A stretch of 64,000 nucleotides of DNA from Candidatus Gastranaerophilales bacterium (GCA_910587175.1 CAJULH010000004.1:1-64000), one strand, 5' to 3'; positions 26,163 through 35,403 are shown, counted from the stretch's first letter. The notes: a model not told the origin generated them from the sequence alone. Numbers and translations: made by a program.

Positions 26163-26197
26163 AATCTTACCTTAAGATAGATTAAAATGCTTTAAAT

Positions 26198-26235
26198 AAA
26201 AAGACCTCAAAGTGCATCCGAAGGTCTTTTTATTT
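26198..26235 (+). terminator. Terminator after grxC
   Basis: AAAAAGACCT and AGGTCTTTTT pair as a ten-base stem around a 14-base loop and are followed by T-rich sequence. Confidence 0.85.
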
Positions 26236-26339
26236 TGTAAAATTTTGTAACATCTGTGCTTAAAAATATAAAGTCTGAAAAAAATCGACCGAATAAAAAT
26301 GTATAAGCACAAGGCAAATTAAAAAGGAATTTTAAATAA

Positions 26340-26495
26340 ATGTTAAAGAAAAGTTTAAAGCCTAAAAGCAATAGTCTAAATTGCATTGAGATGATGTTAA
26401 CGGGCGCAAAAAAGCGCAGAGCGATGGCATTATCCGCAATTCAGGCTTTGAACAACGGCTTAAACAATAATTCCAAAGTTGTAATGTTTAGATAA
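26340..26495 (+). CDS. Possible 51-residue basic peptide
   Basis: A short open frame, ATG 26340 to TAA 26493-26495, lying between two terminators in a 543-bp gap. The peptide is strongly basic (MLKKSLKPKSNS at the start, GAKKRRAMALSA in the middle) and ends NNNSKVVMFR. An AAAGGAA lies about ten bases upstream, a little far. The codons used (frequent AAA, TTA, GCA) match the neighbourhood. It has no recognisable family; its isolation by terminators fits a separate small transcription unit. It could also be noncoding RNA or a gene remnant. Confidence 0.4.
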   Translation: MLKKSLKPKSNSLNCIEMMLTGAKKRRAMALSAIQALNNGLNNNSKVVMFR

Positions 26496-26545
26496 AATTC
26501 CACCCGCTTCGCATAAAGATGAGGCACTTTTTAACTTAACAACAA

Positions 26546-26579
26546 AAGACCGGTTCCCCTTCGCATTGGAGCCGGTCTT
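26546..26579. terminator. Hairpin terminator, likely bidirectional
   Basis: AAGACCGG (26546-26553) and CCGGTCTT (26572-26579) form a stem, extended inside by TTCC/GGA pairing. On the minus strand it is followed by TTTGTTG, on the plus strand by AAAGTTTTATT. It can serve the small ORF and the convergent 26706 gene. Confidence 0.7.
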
Positions 26580-26705
26580 AAAGTTTTATTACAGACAATT
26601 TTACACTGAAAAAAATTGCTTTGCACCGCAAAATCTATAGAAAAACATCGCACAAAATACAACCTTGCAACATAACTTCACCCCGAAAAAACTTTTAATG
26701 CCGTA

Positions 26706-27164
26706 TTAGCGCATAGGCTCATCCTGGCGGACAAACTTTTTTGCAACATTTTCTTCAAAAAAGAAAATTAGTTTTTGTTTAAAAGTTTTTGGCACATAAA
26801 TTTCAGGTTCCGGCTCGTTTATTATAACCAAAACCTCATTTTCTGCAGCCATTTTAAGGTTGTTTCTTGCGATAGATTCCACCCTTTGAAGCGAATTAAA
26901 ATTGTTTAATTCTTCTTTTAGTTTTTTATTCCTTTTTTCGGCCTTTAATTTTAAATCGTTAGATTTTATAATCTTTGCACGATACATCACAATCTTTGAA
27001 ATATTCAAAAGCGCACTGTATCCAATTTGAAAAACGCACAGCAAAAGTACTATGGTCATAAAGGAATGGTAGAATTTTATCTTGGTGTTCTTTTTCCTCT
27101 GTTCCTTATATACCTTGTCTTTCAGGTTATCTTTTGCAATTGTATTCACATGATCAAGCGGCAT
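26706..27164 (-). CDS. FtsB/DivIC-like septum formation initiator family protein
   Basis: Small bitopic cell-division protein of 152 residues. A basic cytoplasmic N-terminus (about 1-32) is followed by one membrane helix (FMTIVLLLCVFQIGYSALL), a periplasmic coiled coil (KLKAEKRNKKLKEELNNF), and the conserved DivIC/FtsB segment SIARNNLKMAAENEVLVII. It would join FtsL/DivIB-type partners at the division septum. The C-terminal 40 residues are more variable. Family membership is well supported by architecture; the exact ortholog (FtsB or DivIC) cannot be chosen. Confidence 0.8.
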   Translation of the reverse strand: MPLDHVNTIAKDNLKDKVYKEQRKKNTKIKFYHSFMTIVLLLCVFQIGYSALLNISKIVMYRAKIIKSNDLKLKAEKRNKKLKEELNNFNSLQRVESIARNNLKMAAENEVLVIINEPEPEIYVPKTFKQKLIFFFEENVAKKFVRQDEPMR

Positions 27165-27226
27165 AAAAAAATATTACACCAGTTTTTTGATAAAAACCAG
27201 AAAAATTGATTATGGTGTTAAAAAAA

Positions 27227-28228
27227 TTAAAAATTTGCCAGATATTTCCCAACTGCTCTGCCGGCTTCATCATAGAAATTATAATCAAGAGGGTTATTCT
27301 GAATCCATCCCAGCTTTTCTAAAATATTAAGTGCAAATAAAAATCTCGCCTTATTATTATCCTGCGCCATCTTTATAAGAAGAAATTCTTTTTTATCATC
27401 ATTATAAATACTAAGAAAGCCGCCGGCTCCTGTCTTTGAAATTAGTTCAGGATTCAACATCATAATATGTGTATCCTGTCTGTACCCTGAAGCATCACAC
27501 CCGCCTATAATATAGGGATTTTCCTTGTACGCACTTTTTAAAAAAGAATATTTTTCATTTGTATAAAGTTTCAAAAATGCATTTGCAATATTTTGAAAAG
27601 GAAGCGCCCAGACAGGAACAGTACACCCGTCAAAACTCCGGGGCGGTTCTTCAGGCAGCATGCAAGAAAAATCTCCGGATGTCTGACTGCAATATTCAGA
27701 CAGCTCGCATATTTTTTTCAGAATAATTTTTTGCAGAGGATGATTAACATCTGTATAATCTTCCAAAGAAAAGTTGAGCTGTTTTGATACGGCAAGCATC
27801 ATAGCATGCTTTGCAGAACAGTTATTGTGCATACTTTTTGGATTTTCACCCGGTTGCAGAATATTTGGATTTAATGGAAAAATAGCAGGGCATTTAAGGT
27901 ATTTTTCATTCAGCCCGGTCTTTTTCAAAATGGATAAAACAAGCTCGGTGTGAACGGTTTCTCCTGCATGGGAAGCCTGCATAACGGCAAGTTCAGCATT
28001 TGAAAAACCATAAAATTCTGCAGTATTATAATCTGCCATGATTGAAGCCTGAATTGGCTTTAGAAGGCTTCTCAAGAAAAAAGGATGATTATTATCATTG
28101 CCTGTTTTTTTGATTTCAACCGGAACGCCGCTTGAAAGATCATACAGCGCAGCTATGCCAAAAAACCTTTGGTCAACAACATCCCCTCTTTTAAGGTCTA
28201 AAACAGGACAATATTCAGGCAAAAGCAT
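27227..28228 (-). CDS. Asparaginase (Asparaginase_II family, thermolabile type)
   Basis: Predicted to hydrolyse L-asparagine to aspartate and ammonia. The 333-residue protein matches the family typified by Rhizobium thermolabile asparaginase rather than the AnsA/AnsB type: FFLRSLLKPIQA (Ser-x-x-Lys), MQASHAGE, MHNNCSAKHAMML with the conserved Ser-Ala-Lys-His, DGCTVPVWALPF, and the C-terminal SKTGAGG. A CAPSA-type activity has not been shown here; the assignment is by motif. The start lies 40 bp from the upstream 28269 gene on the same strand, so they could be co-transcribed. Confidence 0.85.
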   Translation of the reverse strand: MLLPEYCPVLDLKRGDVVDQRFFGIAALYDLSSGVPVEIKKTGNDNNHPFFLRSLLKPIQASIMADYNTAEFYGFSNAELAVMQASHAGETVHTELVLSILKKTGLNEKYLKCPAIFPLNPNILQPGENPKSMHNNCSAKHAMMLAVSKQLNFSLEDYTDVNHPLQKIILKKICELSEYCSQTSGDFSCMLPEEPPRSFDGCTVPVWALPFQNIANAFLKLYTNEKYSFLKSAYKENPYIIGGCDASGYRQDTHIMMLNPELISKTGAGGFLSIYNDDKKEFLLIKMAQDNNKARFLFALNILEKLGWIQNNPLDYNFYDEAGRAVGKYLANF

Positions 28229-28268
28229 TTTTTACAAAACCTCTTTATTAGGGCGCCTTGTCATCATA

Positions 28269-29021
28269 TTACTCTTGGATGTTTAAGATTTTTCTTAAAC
28301 GGTTTTTAAGAATTTTATTTTCCTGGTCAAGCTTTTTCATTTGTCTTTGCATATTTGCAAAAATTCTCTGCTGGTCTGAAGAATTCTCGGGACGAATCAG
28401 AGATAAGCCCATTCCCATAATAAATCTTTTTCTTGATTCTTCTTTAAATGCCAGAAGAATTTTAACATCTTTATCGGTAATATACCCTAAAGATATCATA
28501 CAGTCTGCAATTTTAATATTTTCGCCGCGTTTTTGGCGTTCTTTTTGTTCCCTTATGGATTTTTCAAGCTGTGTAATATCAATCTTTCCAAGCTTTCTTA
28601 AAACTTCGCCTGTTCTGATTTTTCCTGCCAAAAACTGTGCAACAGCATAAGTCTTGTCGGATTCAGGCAGATTTACAAGTTCAAGCTCTACACTGCGTAC
28701 AAAAATTTTGGTGGTTTCTGCCATTGTCCAATAATTTGCAAGGGTTATTTCAAATAAATCATCATTCTTTGTACAATTTGCAAGGAAAATGTAGAAATTC
28801 TCAGGAAGCCCGAGTTCCCTTTTTTCAAGCTCCCTTTTACCCTTAAAAGTAAGCTCCGGTACATAATGCTGCATCAAATTTTCAGGGTTCAGCAACTCTA
28901 AAAAATCCGCAAGCTCTTCGGTTAATTTTTCTTTAGTCTTAAGATAAATTACCTGTTTTACCCACAACGGCAAAACATAAATATTATTTAAAAATAACTC
29001 TGATACTTTCTGCTCAGTCAA
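28269..29021 (-). CDS. Protein with GspE/MshE N-terminal-like helical repeats
   Basis: A 250-residue soluble protein. The N-terminal 110 residues (TEQKVSELFLNNIYVLPLWVKQ) are not recognised. Residues about 125-205 contain two units resembling the small helical domain at the N-terminus of type II secretion/type IV pilus ATPases: GKIRTGEVLRKLGKIDITQLEKSI and IADCMISLGYITDKDVKILLAF. The C-terminal 40 residues form a coiled coil (QRQMKKLDQENKILKNRL). No ATPase domain follows, so it may be a stand-alone regulator that binds a ligand such as c-di-GMP, as MshEN domains do (inference). It lies just upstream of the asparaginase gene. Confidence 0.65.
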   Translation of the reverse strand: MTEQKVSELFLNNIYVLPLWVKQVIYLKTKEKLTEELADFLELLNPENLMQHYVPELTFKGKRELEKRELGLPENFYIFLANCTKNDDLFEITLANYWTMAETTKIFVRSVELELVNLPESDKTYAVAQFLAGKIRTGEVLRKLGKIDITQLEKSIREQKERQKRGENIKIADCMISLGYITDKDVKILLAFKEESRKRFIMGMGLSLIRPENSSDQQRIFANMQRQMKKLDQENKILKNRLRKILNIQE

Positions 29022-29173
29022 AACTCAATACCTTATTAATCCATGCTAACTTATAACTAATCTTAGTATATTATAATAGAATTCATTATTAAAATAAATA
29101 CCTTAATTTTATAAATACACCATTTAATCTAATTTAATGATACAATAATACTAATATAGAAAGGCTTTTAAAC

Positions 29174-30139
29174 GTGGATAAAAGCACGACAGAAGAAATA
29201 AATATTAAGAAAAAAATAGCTGCAGGTGTTTCTATTTTTTCAAACTCATTTTTAATATTCTTAAAAATAGTTGTAGGAATTATTTCAGGCAGCATTTCAA
29301 TAATCTCGGAAGCGCTTCATTCTTTGGTAGATTTAGCTGCTTCTTTTATAGCTTTTTTCTCAGTTTTGAAGTCTTCAGAGCCCGCAGATGATGACCACCC
29401 TTTCGGACATGGAAAATATGAAGATTTAGCGGGCTTTATTGAAGCATTGTTAATAATTATCACAGCGCTCTATATTGTATATATTGCAGCAGAAAAGTTG
29501 ATTAAACTTGGCATAGAACACCATTTTGAAACAGATTTGGGTATTATAATAATGCTTTTTTCATGTATTTTGAACTTTGGTGTTTCAAAGTATTTATTTC
29601 ACACTGCAAAAAAGACCGATTCTATTGCCCTGCAAACGGATGCTGAACATTTAAGCATGGATGTTTATTCATCCGCCGCAATACTTTTGGGGCTTTTTGC
29701 CGTAAAATTTACAGGTCTTTACATTTTAGACCCTATTTTTGCAATAATTGTTGCAGCAATAATCTTAAGAACAGGTTTAAGTCTGACTAAAAAAGCTGCA
29801 AATAATCTTTTGGACGGAGCGCTTCCAACAGCTGACAAAGAAGAAATTAAAACGGTTTTAAATGATTTCAAAGAACGCGGACTTATGGGAGTAAAATCTG
29901 TTAAAACATCTAAGTCGGGTTCTAAAAGAGTAATCCAGCTTACAATCTTTCTCCCCTGCAAGATGACATTACTTGACGGACACACACTTTGCGATGAGAT
30001 TGAAAAAAGCATTGCCGAAAGGTTTGAAAATGTTTCCGTTATAATCCATGCAGAACCCAACTGCATCAGCGGAAACAGAGAAAAATGCGGGCTGTGTAAA
30101 GAACCGGCAAATATTAATGCCTTTATCGGCAAAAAATAA
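29174..30139 (+). CDS. Cation diffusion facilitator (CDF) family metal exporter
   Basis: Proton-coupled efflux of divalent metal (Zn, Mn, Fe or Co) across the inner membrane. At 321 residues it has six membrane helices with ISEALHSLVDLAASF (the HxxxD metal site) and DDDHPFGHGKYEDLAG between helices 2 and 3, plus the second intramembrane pair in LQTDAEHLSMDVYSS. A C-terminal cytoplasmic domain (about 210-300) has extra His and Cys (CISGNREKCGLCKE). The start is GTG at 29174, with AAAGG about ten bases upstream. A TACAAT at 29141 or nearby could be its -10 box. Metal choice cannot be read. Confidence 0.92.
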   Translation: MDKSTTEEINIKKKIAAGVSIFSNSFLIFLKIVVGIISGSISIISEALHSLVDLAASFIAFFSVLKSSEPADDDHPFGHGKYEDLAGFIEALLIIITALYIVYIAAEKLIKLGIEHHFETDLGIIIMLFSCILNFGVSKYLFHTAKKTDSIALQTDAEHLSMDVYSSAAILLGLFAVKFTGLYILDPIFAIIVAAIILRTGLSLTKKAANNLLDGALPTADKEEIKTVLNDFKERGLMGVKSVKTSKSGSKRVIQLTIFLPCKMTLLDGHTLCDEIEKSIAERFENVSVIIHAEPNCISGNREKCGLCKEPANINAFIGKK

Positions 30140-30181
30140 ATTATATTTGGAATATTTTTGCCGGATTAAAACCCAACCTGC

Positions 30182-30240
30182 AGATTGTTTCAATTGTTAA
30201 TTTTGTAACAATGAAATTATATAGTTTAACAATCTTTTTT
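30182..30240 (+). terminator. Nested inverted repeats, likely terminator of the CDF gene
   Basis: The outer pair AGATTGTT (30182-30189) and AACAATCT (30228-30235) encloses an inner hairpin ATTGTTA/TAACAAT (30193-30212), and a T-run follows. It may terminate the CDF transcript or be part of the calpain gene leader. Confidence 0.5.
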
Positions 30241-30295
30241 CCCAAAAACACTTTATAAACATATAGAGTGTTAAAAAAGAGGAAATACAAGAGAG

Positions 30296-31375
30296 ATGAC
30301 CACAAAAGTAACTATGCAGGCTCAAAATCTGCCAATAGCAGCAAACAGCACTACAAAAACATATCAACCGGAAGAAACTTTAATATTTAACTATTCAAAT
30401 AATCAGGAGAACGTCGAAAACACGGAAATTCAGACTGACAAAAATACAGAAGAAGACGGCGGGTTTTTCAACGCAATCAAAAATTTCTTTAAGAGTATAG
30501 GTGATTTCTTCGGAAAGCTTTTCGGCAAAAAAGATGATAAAAAATCAGAAACCAATGAAGAAGGCGAAACACACAAAGAGGCGGAGCCTGTAAAACCAAA
30601 CAACAATGAAGAAATTTCGATAGATATTAACGAAAAAATAGAAGACTTTAGCCAGGGAGACCTGGGCGATTGTTGGTTTTTAAGCGCCATTGAAACATTA
30701 AGCTGCACCGAAAAAGGGGCGGGAATTATAGAAAATGCAATAGAAAAAAATGATGACAATTCATATTCAGTTACTTTTGAGGGACTTAAAACTTCTTATA
30801 CCATCACCGAAGACGAACTTACGGAAGCGAAAAAAGAAGGCAGAGTGGCAAAAGGAGATGATGATGTCGTTTTATTGGAATTAGCAGCTGACAAAGCCTT
30901 AAAAGATGTTAAAACAAACCCTGATAAATTTTCAGACAACGATTATGCAATGTATATCTCATTTTTATCTGCCGACCCTAAAGATAATAAAAGCTTTGGC
31001 TATGTAAGCGCAGGCGCCAATATGGATGTTGCGGCAGCAATGTTTGGTTTAGACCCTTTGAATAATTCCGGTCAAATCAATGTTGCTTTGGATGGCAGCG
31101 ATTTCGCAACTTCAGACAAAATAGATGAAATAAAAAATTTAGATTTAGATAATATGATGACAGAAATTGTTTTTAACACAGATTTTTTAGAACCAATTAA
31201 AGGAGCCGACGGAAGCAACATTGCAACTACGGGCATGCACTCATATTCAATAAAATCCATTGAAGATAATATAATAACAGTGACAAATCCCTGGAATACA
31301 GCATACGAAGCAAAGTATAATCTGGATGATATTGCAGATGAAATCTTACAAGTAAACTACTGCTCTTTAGACTAA
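30296..31375 (+). CDS. Calpain-family (C2) cysteine protease
   Basis: A 359-residue protein whose residues about 115-355 form a calpain-type papain-fold catalytic domain with the full triad: C126 in QGDLGDCWFLSA, H315 in GMHSYSIKSI, and N331 in VTNPWNT. Before it lie a disordered 50-residue start, a Phe-rich amphipathic stretch (55-79: FFNAIKNFFKS then IGDFFGKLFGKK) that could bind membrane, and an acidic linker. No Sec signal peptide and no EF-hand domains are seen. Intact calpain domains are uncommon in bacteria. The leader contains ACTTTATAAA and ACAAGAGAG next to the ATG, similar to the leaders of the 15412/16942 paralogs. Whether it acts inside the cell or is exported is unknown. Confidence 0.85.
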   Translation: MTTKVTMQAQNLPIAANSTTKTYQPEETLIFNYSNNQENVENTEIQTDKNTEEDGGFFNAIKNFFKSIGDFFGKLFGKKDDKKSETNEEGETHKEAEPVKPNNNEEISIDINEKIEDFSQGDLGDCWFLSAIETLSCTEKGAGIIENAIEKNDDNSYSVTFEGLKTSYTITEDELTEAKKEGRVAKGDDDVVLLELAADKALKDVKTNPDKFSDNDYAMYISFLSADPKDNKSFGYVSAGANMDVAAAMFGLDPLNNSGQINVALDGSDFATSDKIDEIKNLDLDNMMTEIVFNTDFLEPIKGADGSNIATTGMHSYSIKSIEDNIITVTNPWNTAYEAKYNLDDIADEILQVNYCSLD

Positions 31376-31397
31376 ATAAAGGCTTTGCAATTTAATC

Positions 31398-32501
31398 TTA
31401 CCCCTCAACCCTGCCTTTTAACTGTCCGCAGGCAGCATCAATATCCGCACCGCGCTCAAGGCGGACAGTCACCTTTTTACCGGAAGCTTCCAAAATATAT
31501 TTAAACTTCATAATATCCTTTTTATCGGGCTTTTTAAAGGAAACTCCGCTGTCATTTTTTATCTCAACAGGATTATAGGGAATTAAATTTACATTGCATT
31601 TTAAATCTTTCATAAAATGTGCAAGTTCTGCAGCACATTCTTTGGTATCGTTCAATTTGCCTATTAGAACATATTCAAGAGTCACGCGTTTGCCCGTTTT
31701 TTCACTATAGCGCTGCAATGCTTTTTTAAGCTCCAAGATATTGTATCTTTTTTCAACAGGCATAATCTGTGCCCGAAGTTCACTATTTGGTGCATGCAAA
31801 GATATTGCAAGAGTCGGGACGAGCTCTTCATTTGAAATATCATAAATTTTTGGTACAATTCCGCAGGTAGAAACCGTAATGCGCCTTATTCCTATCGTAA
31901 GACAGGTATTTATGAGCCCGATTGCCTTCATCATATTTTCATAATTGTTAAAAGGCTCACCCTGCCCCATAAATACAACGTTTGTAACCTTGAGCCCGGT
32001 GTCTCTTTGAATGGTTAAAATCTGTTCTAAAATTTCATAAGGTTCAAGATTTCTTATAATTCCACGCTGTCCCGTGGCGCAGAATTTACAGCCCATAGCA
32101 CAACCGATTTGAGAGCTCACGCAGGCGGTTAAATTTGCACGGTTGTCAAACCTCATAAGAACACATTCTGCTGTGTTCCCATCCTTATATTCAAGCAAAT
32201 ATTTAAGCGTACCATCAGTACTTATCTGCTTTGTCTTAATTTTAACATCCGTAATAATTGCAATTTCTTTTAATTTTTCGCGCAAATCTTTTTTGATATC
32301 GGACATTTCATCAAACGTTTTGGCATTTTTTACATAAAGCCAGGAAAAAACCTGCCCTGCCCTGAATTTTTTTTCGCCAAGGGTTTCCATTAAATCTTCA
32401 AGAGCATTTTTATCAAGCCCGGAAAGTCTTATTTTTTCGTTCTTTTGTTCCGTCAGTTCCATATTTTTGCTTTGCGCTTCCATAATGAAAAATTTTAACA
32501 T
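31398..32501 (-). CDS. rlmN: 23S rRNA A2503/tRNA A37 C2-methyltransferase RlmN
   Basis: Radical-SAM methylase that modifies A2503 in 23S rRNA and A37 of some tRNAs. The 367-residue protein has the N-terminal HhH-like domain, SQIGCAMGCKFCATGQ with the CxxxCxxC cluster, GMGEPFNN-type segment (GQGEPFNNYENM), and a C-terminal ending ERGADIDAACGQL with the second catalytic cysteine (C in AACGQL). A downstream ATG at 32483 is an alternative start. It diverges from trmFO, with 30 bp between, so the two RNA-methylation genes share a control region. Confidence 0.95.
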   Translation of the reverse strand: MLKFFIMEAQSKNMELTEQKNEKIRLSGLDKNALEDLMETLGEKKFRAGQVFSWLYVKNAKTFDEMSDIKKDLREKLKEIAIITDVKIKTKQISTDGTLKYLLEYKDGNTAECVLMRFDNRANLTACVSSQIGCAMGCKFCATGQRGIIRNLEPYEILEQILTIQRDTGLKVTNVVFMGQGEPFNNYENMMKAIGLINTCLTIGIRRITVSTCGIVPKIYDISNEELVPTLAISLHAPNSELRAQIMPVEKRYNILELKKALQRYSEKTGKRVTLEYVLIGKLNDTKECAAELAHFMKDLKCNVNLIPYNPVEIKNDSGVSFKKPDKKDIMKFKYILEASGKKVTVRLERGADIDAACGQLKGRVEG

Positions 32502-32531
32502 AAAATAAAGTAAAGATTTTAAGGATTTTAA

Positions 32532-33893
32532 ATGGAAAAGATAAATATCATAGGCGGAGGATTAGCGGGCTCTGAGGCAGCAATATACCTTGCCCAAAAG
32601 GGATACGATATAAATTTGTATGAAATGCGCCCTAAAAAACAAACAGGCGCGCATACAAGCGGAGATTTTGCGGAATTTGTCTGCTCAAACAGCCTTGGCT
32701 CTGTTGCCCGAACTTCAGCATCAGGACTTTTAAAAAAAGAGATTGAAATTTTAGGCTCTACCCTGATACAAAAAGCCAAAGAATATTCCGTCCCGTCCGG
32801 AAATTCGCTCTCGGTTGACCGGTTTGGCTTTAGCGGTGCAATATCAGATATCATCAGAAATCATAAAGATATAAATATAATAAATGAAGAAATAAGCGAA
32901 ATTCCAAAAGAAGGAATTACACTTATTGCATCGGGTCCCCTGACTTCAAGGTCCCTTTGCAAGCACCTGCAGGAAACCTTTGGCGAAAAACATTTCAGCT
33001 TCTTTGATGCAATAGCACCGATTGTTAAAAAAGAGAGCATAAATTTTGATAAAGCATTTTATGGCGCCCGCTGGGATAAGGGAGATGCTGATTTTATTAA
33101 CTGCCCCTTTACAAAAGAGGAATATGAAAACTTTTACAACATTTTAATAAATGCTGAAAAAATTGAACTTAAAGAATTTGAAAAAGAAGCTGCAGCAGCT
33201 GCGAATTTTTTTGAAGGCTGTATGCCCATAGAGCAAATGGCAAAAAGAGGAGTTGACACCTTAAGGTTTGGACCAATGAAACCCGTGGGACTTTTTGACA
33301 GACGCCTTTTTAAGACACCCGAAGATGAAGCAAAATTTAAAAAACAGCAGTTTTATGCGGTTACCCAGCTGCGCCAGGATGACAAGGAAGCAGATTTATA
33401 TAATTTAGTCGGTTTTCAGACAAATTTAAAATGGGGCGAACAAAAACGCCTTATTCATTCTATTCCGGGGCTTGAAAATGCTGAAATTACAAGATACGGT
33501 GTTATGCACGCGAATACTTTTATAAACAGCCCGAAAATCTTAAATAAGCACCTGCAGACAATTTTAAACCCAAATCTTTTCTTTGCAGGACAGATAACAG
33601 GAGTGGAAGGATATACAGAAAGTATAGCAACAGGACTTTTTGCTGCAATTAACATTTCAAGATATCTTGAAAACAAGCCTTTAATTCAGCTTGAGCCGGC
33701 ATCGATGCTTGGCGCGCTTATTGATTATATAACATTTGACGGACACAAAAACTTTCAGCCAGTAAATTCAAACTGGGGAATAATCAAAGAAATGGAAATG
33801 CCCCGGCATATACGAAAAAATAAGGAAGAAAAGAATACTTTGTATTCAAATCGTGCAATTGAATATATTCAGAATTTGAAAAATGTGCTATAA
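32532..33893 (+). CDS. trmFO: Methylenetetrahydrofolate-tRNA-(uracil-54-C5)-methyltransferase
   Basis: FAD-dependent enzyme that makes ribothymidine at position 54 of tRNA using methylene-THF and NADPH. The 453-residue protein begins with the Rossmann FAD motif INIIGGGLAGSEAA, then the TrmFO hallmark YEMRPKKQTGAHTSGDFAEFVCSNSLGS with its cysteine, FFEGCMPIEQMAKRG with the nucleophile region, and GQITGVEGYTES. AAGGA lies six bases before the ATG. It is divergent from rlmN and precedes pepA by 36 bp. Confidence 0.96.
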   Translation: MEKINIIGGGLAGSEAAIYLAQKGYDINLYEMRPKKQTGAHTSGDFAEFVCSNSLGSVARTSASGLLKKEIEILGSTLIQKAKEYSVPSGNSLSVDRFGFSGAISDIIRNHKDINIINEEISEIPKEGITLIASGPLTSRSLCKHLQETFGEKHFSFFDAIAPIVKKESINFDKAFYGARWDKGDADFINCPFTKEEYENFYNILINAEKIELKEFEKEAAAAANFFEGCMPIEQMAKRGVDTLRFGPMKPVGLFDRRLFKTPEDEAKFKKQQFYAVTQLRQDDKEADLYNLVGFQTNLKWGEQKRLIHSIPGLENAEITRYGVMHANTFINSPKILNKHLQTILNPNLFFAGQITGVEGYTESIATGLFAAINISRYLENKPLIQLEPASMLGALIDYITFDGHKNFQPVNSNWGIIKEMEMPRHIRKNKEEKNTLYSNRAIEYIQNLKNVL

Positions 33894-33929
33894 CATATTT
33901 GTTAATATTTGTTAAACGGAGTACATTTT

Positions 33930-35387
33930 ATGGAAATTTATGCAAAACTGCCGCACGAAACCGAGGCAGATGTCATTGTTACAGGCTTTTTTGAAGATGA
34001 TAAAACCCTGAATGACACACAAAAAAGTCTGGATGAAAAGTTTGATAATGCAATTTCAAAAAATATTCTTGAAATTGAAAATTTTAAGGGAAAATACCTT
34101 GAAACATTTATTCTTCCTGTTCAAAACGTGAAAATTTTAGCCGTAGGACTTGGTAAAAAAGAAGAATTTAATGTTAATAAAGTAAGAGAAATTGCAGCAA
34201 AAACAATTAAACAGGCTGAAAAATCAAGTAAGAAAAAGACCGTTGCATTTAATATTCAAAACAACGGAAATATGTGCTGCTGCAAAATTGCCCACAACAT
34301 AGCATTGGGCACAATTATGGGCGAATATGATTTTGATAAATATAAAACCAAGAAAAACGAAGAAACAATCAAAAAAGTAGAAATTCTTCACTGCAAGCCG
34401 GAAAAAATGACCCCGGCGATTGAAAAGGCAATGATAACCGGCGAAGCTATGAATTTCACAAAAGATTTAATTTTTGAACCGGCAGAATATGCCACCCCAT
34501 CTAAAATTGCAGAAATTGCAACAGAATTAGCCAATGAAAACGGACTTGAAATCAAGGTTTTTGGCAAAGAAGAACTTAAAGCTATGAATTTCAATGCATT
34601 CCTTGCTGTCGGGCAGGGAAGCGTACAGGAACCCAAATTTATCCACGTAAAATATATACCTGAAAACCCCGAAAAGAAGATTGCAATTATAGGAAAAGGC
34701 ATTACCTTTGATTCAGGAGGACTGGATATTAAGCCCCCGGCATCAATGCTTACAATGAAAACAGATATGTCAGGCTGTGCTTGCGTTCTAGGGGTTATGA
34801 AGGCAATTTCAAAACTAAAACCAAACGTTGAAGTACATATGCTCTCTGCACTTTGTGAAAATATGCCGTCAGGAAGCAGCTACAAAGTGGGCGATGTGTT
34901 GATTGCAAAAAACGGAAAAACCATAGAAGTAGACAATACCGATGCTGAGGGAAGATTAACCCTGGCTGACGCCCTTGCATATGCTGATGAATTAAATGTT
35001 GATGAAGTAATAGATGTTGCAACCCTCACAGGTGCTGTAATTGTAGCGCTTGGAAACACGATAACAGGCGTTATGGGACATGATGATGAATTTATCAATG
35101 AAATCATCGAGGATGGCAAGGAGGCAGGAGAAATGCTTTGGCAGATGCCAATTTTAGATGATATGCAGGATAATTTAAAATCAGACATTGCAGATATGAG
35201 AAACACCGGTTCAAGATATGCCGGCACAAGCACTGCGGCAAGATTTCTTCAAAACTTTACAAAAGCTAAAAAATGGGCTCATCTTGACATTGCAGGCACA
35301 GCGTTTTTAGACAAACCCTACAAGGAGCTTGGCAAAGGTGCTACTGCTGCAATGGTTCGCACATTAATTCAACATATTACAAAATAA
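33930..35387 (+). CDS. pepA: Leucyl aminopeptidase (M17 family)
   Basis: Cytosolic two-metal aminopeptidase that removes N-terminal residues from peptides. The start at ATG 33930 is chosen because CGGAG lies eight bases upstream; an in-frame TTG at 33909 adds only seven residues. The N-terminal macro-like domain (about 1-160) is followed by the catalytic domain: GKGITFDSGGLDIKP with Lys and Asp metal ligands, MKTDMSGCACVLG, and the signature NTDAEGRLTLADAL with Asp, Glu and Arg. Length of 485 residues is typical. A terminator follows at 35404. Confidence 0.95.
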   Translation: MEIYAKLPHETEADVIVTGFFEDDKTLNDTQKSLDEKFDNAISKNILEIENFKGKYLETFILPVQNVKILAVGLGKKEEFNVNKVREIAAKTIKQAEKSSKKKTVAFNIQNNGNMCCCKIAHNIALGTIMGEYDFDKYKTKKNEETIKKVEILHCKPEKMTPAIEKAMITGEAMNFTKDLIFEPAEYATPSKIAEIATELANENGLEIKVFGKEELKAMNFNAFLAVGQGSVQEPKFIHVKYIPENPEKKIAIIGKGITFDSGGLDIKPPASMLTMKTDMSGCACVLGVMKAISKLKPNVEVHMLSALCENMPSGSSYKVGDVLIAKNGKTIEVDNTDAEGRLTLADALAYADELNVDEVIDVATLTGAVIVALGNTITGVMGHDDEFINEIIEDGKEAGEMLWQMPILDDMQDNLKSDIADMRNTGSRYAGTSTAARFLQNFTKAKKWAHLDIAGTAFLDKPYKELGKGATAAMVRTLIQHITK

Positions 35388-35403
35388 ATTTGCGAAAATA
35401 TAT

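Larger units (their letters stand above)
26163..26705. other. Intergenic region with two terminators and one small ORF
   Basis: This 543-bp stretch holds the grxC terminator, the possible 51-residue ORF at 26340-26495, and a second hairpin at 26546-26579. I see no tRNA or known riboswitch in it. Confidence 0.5.
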
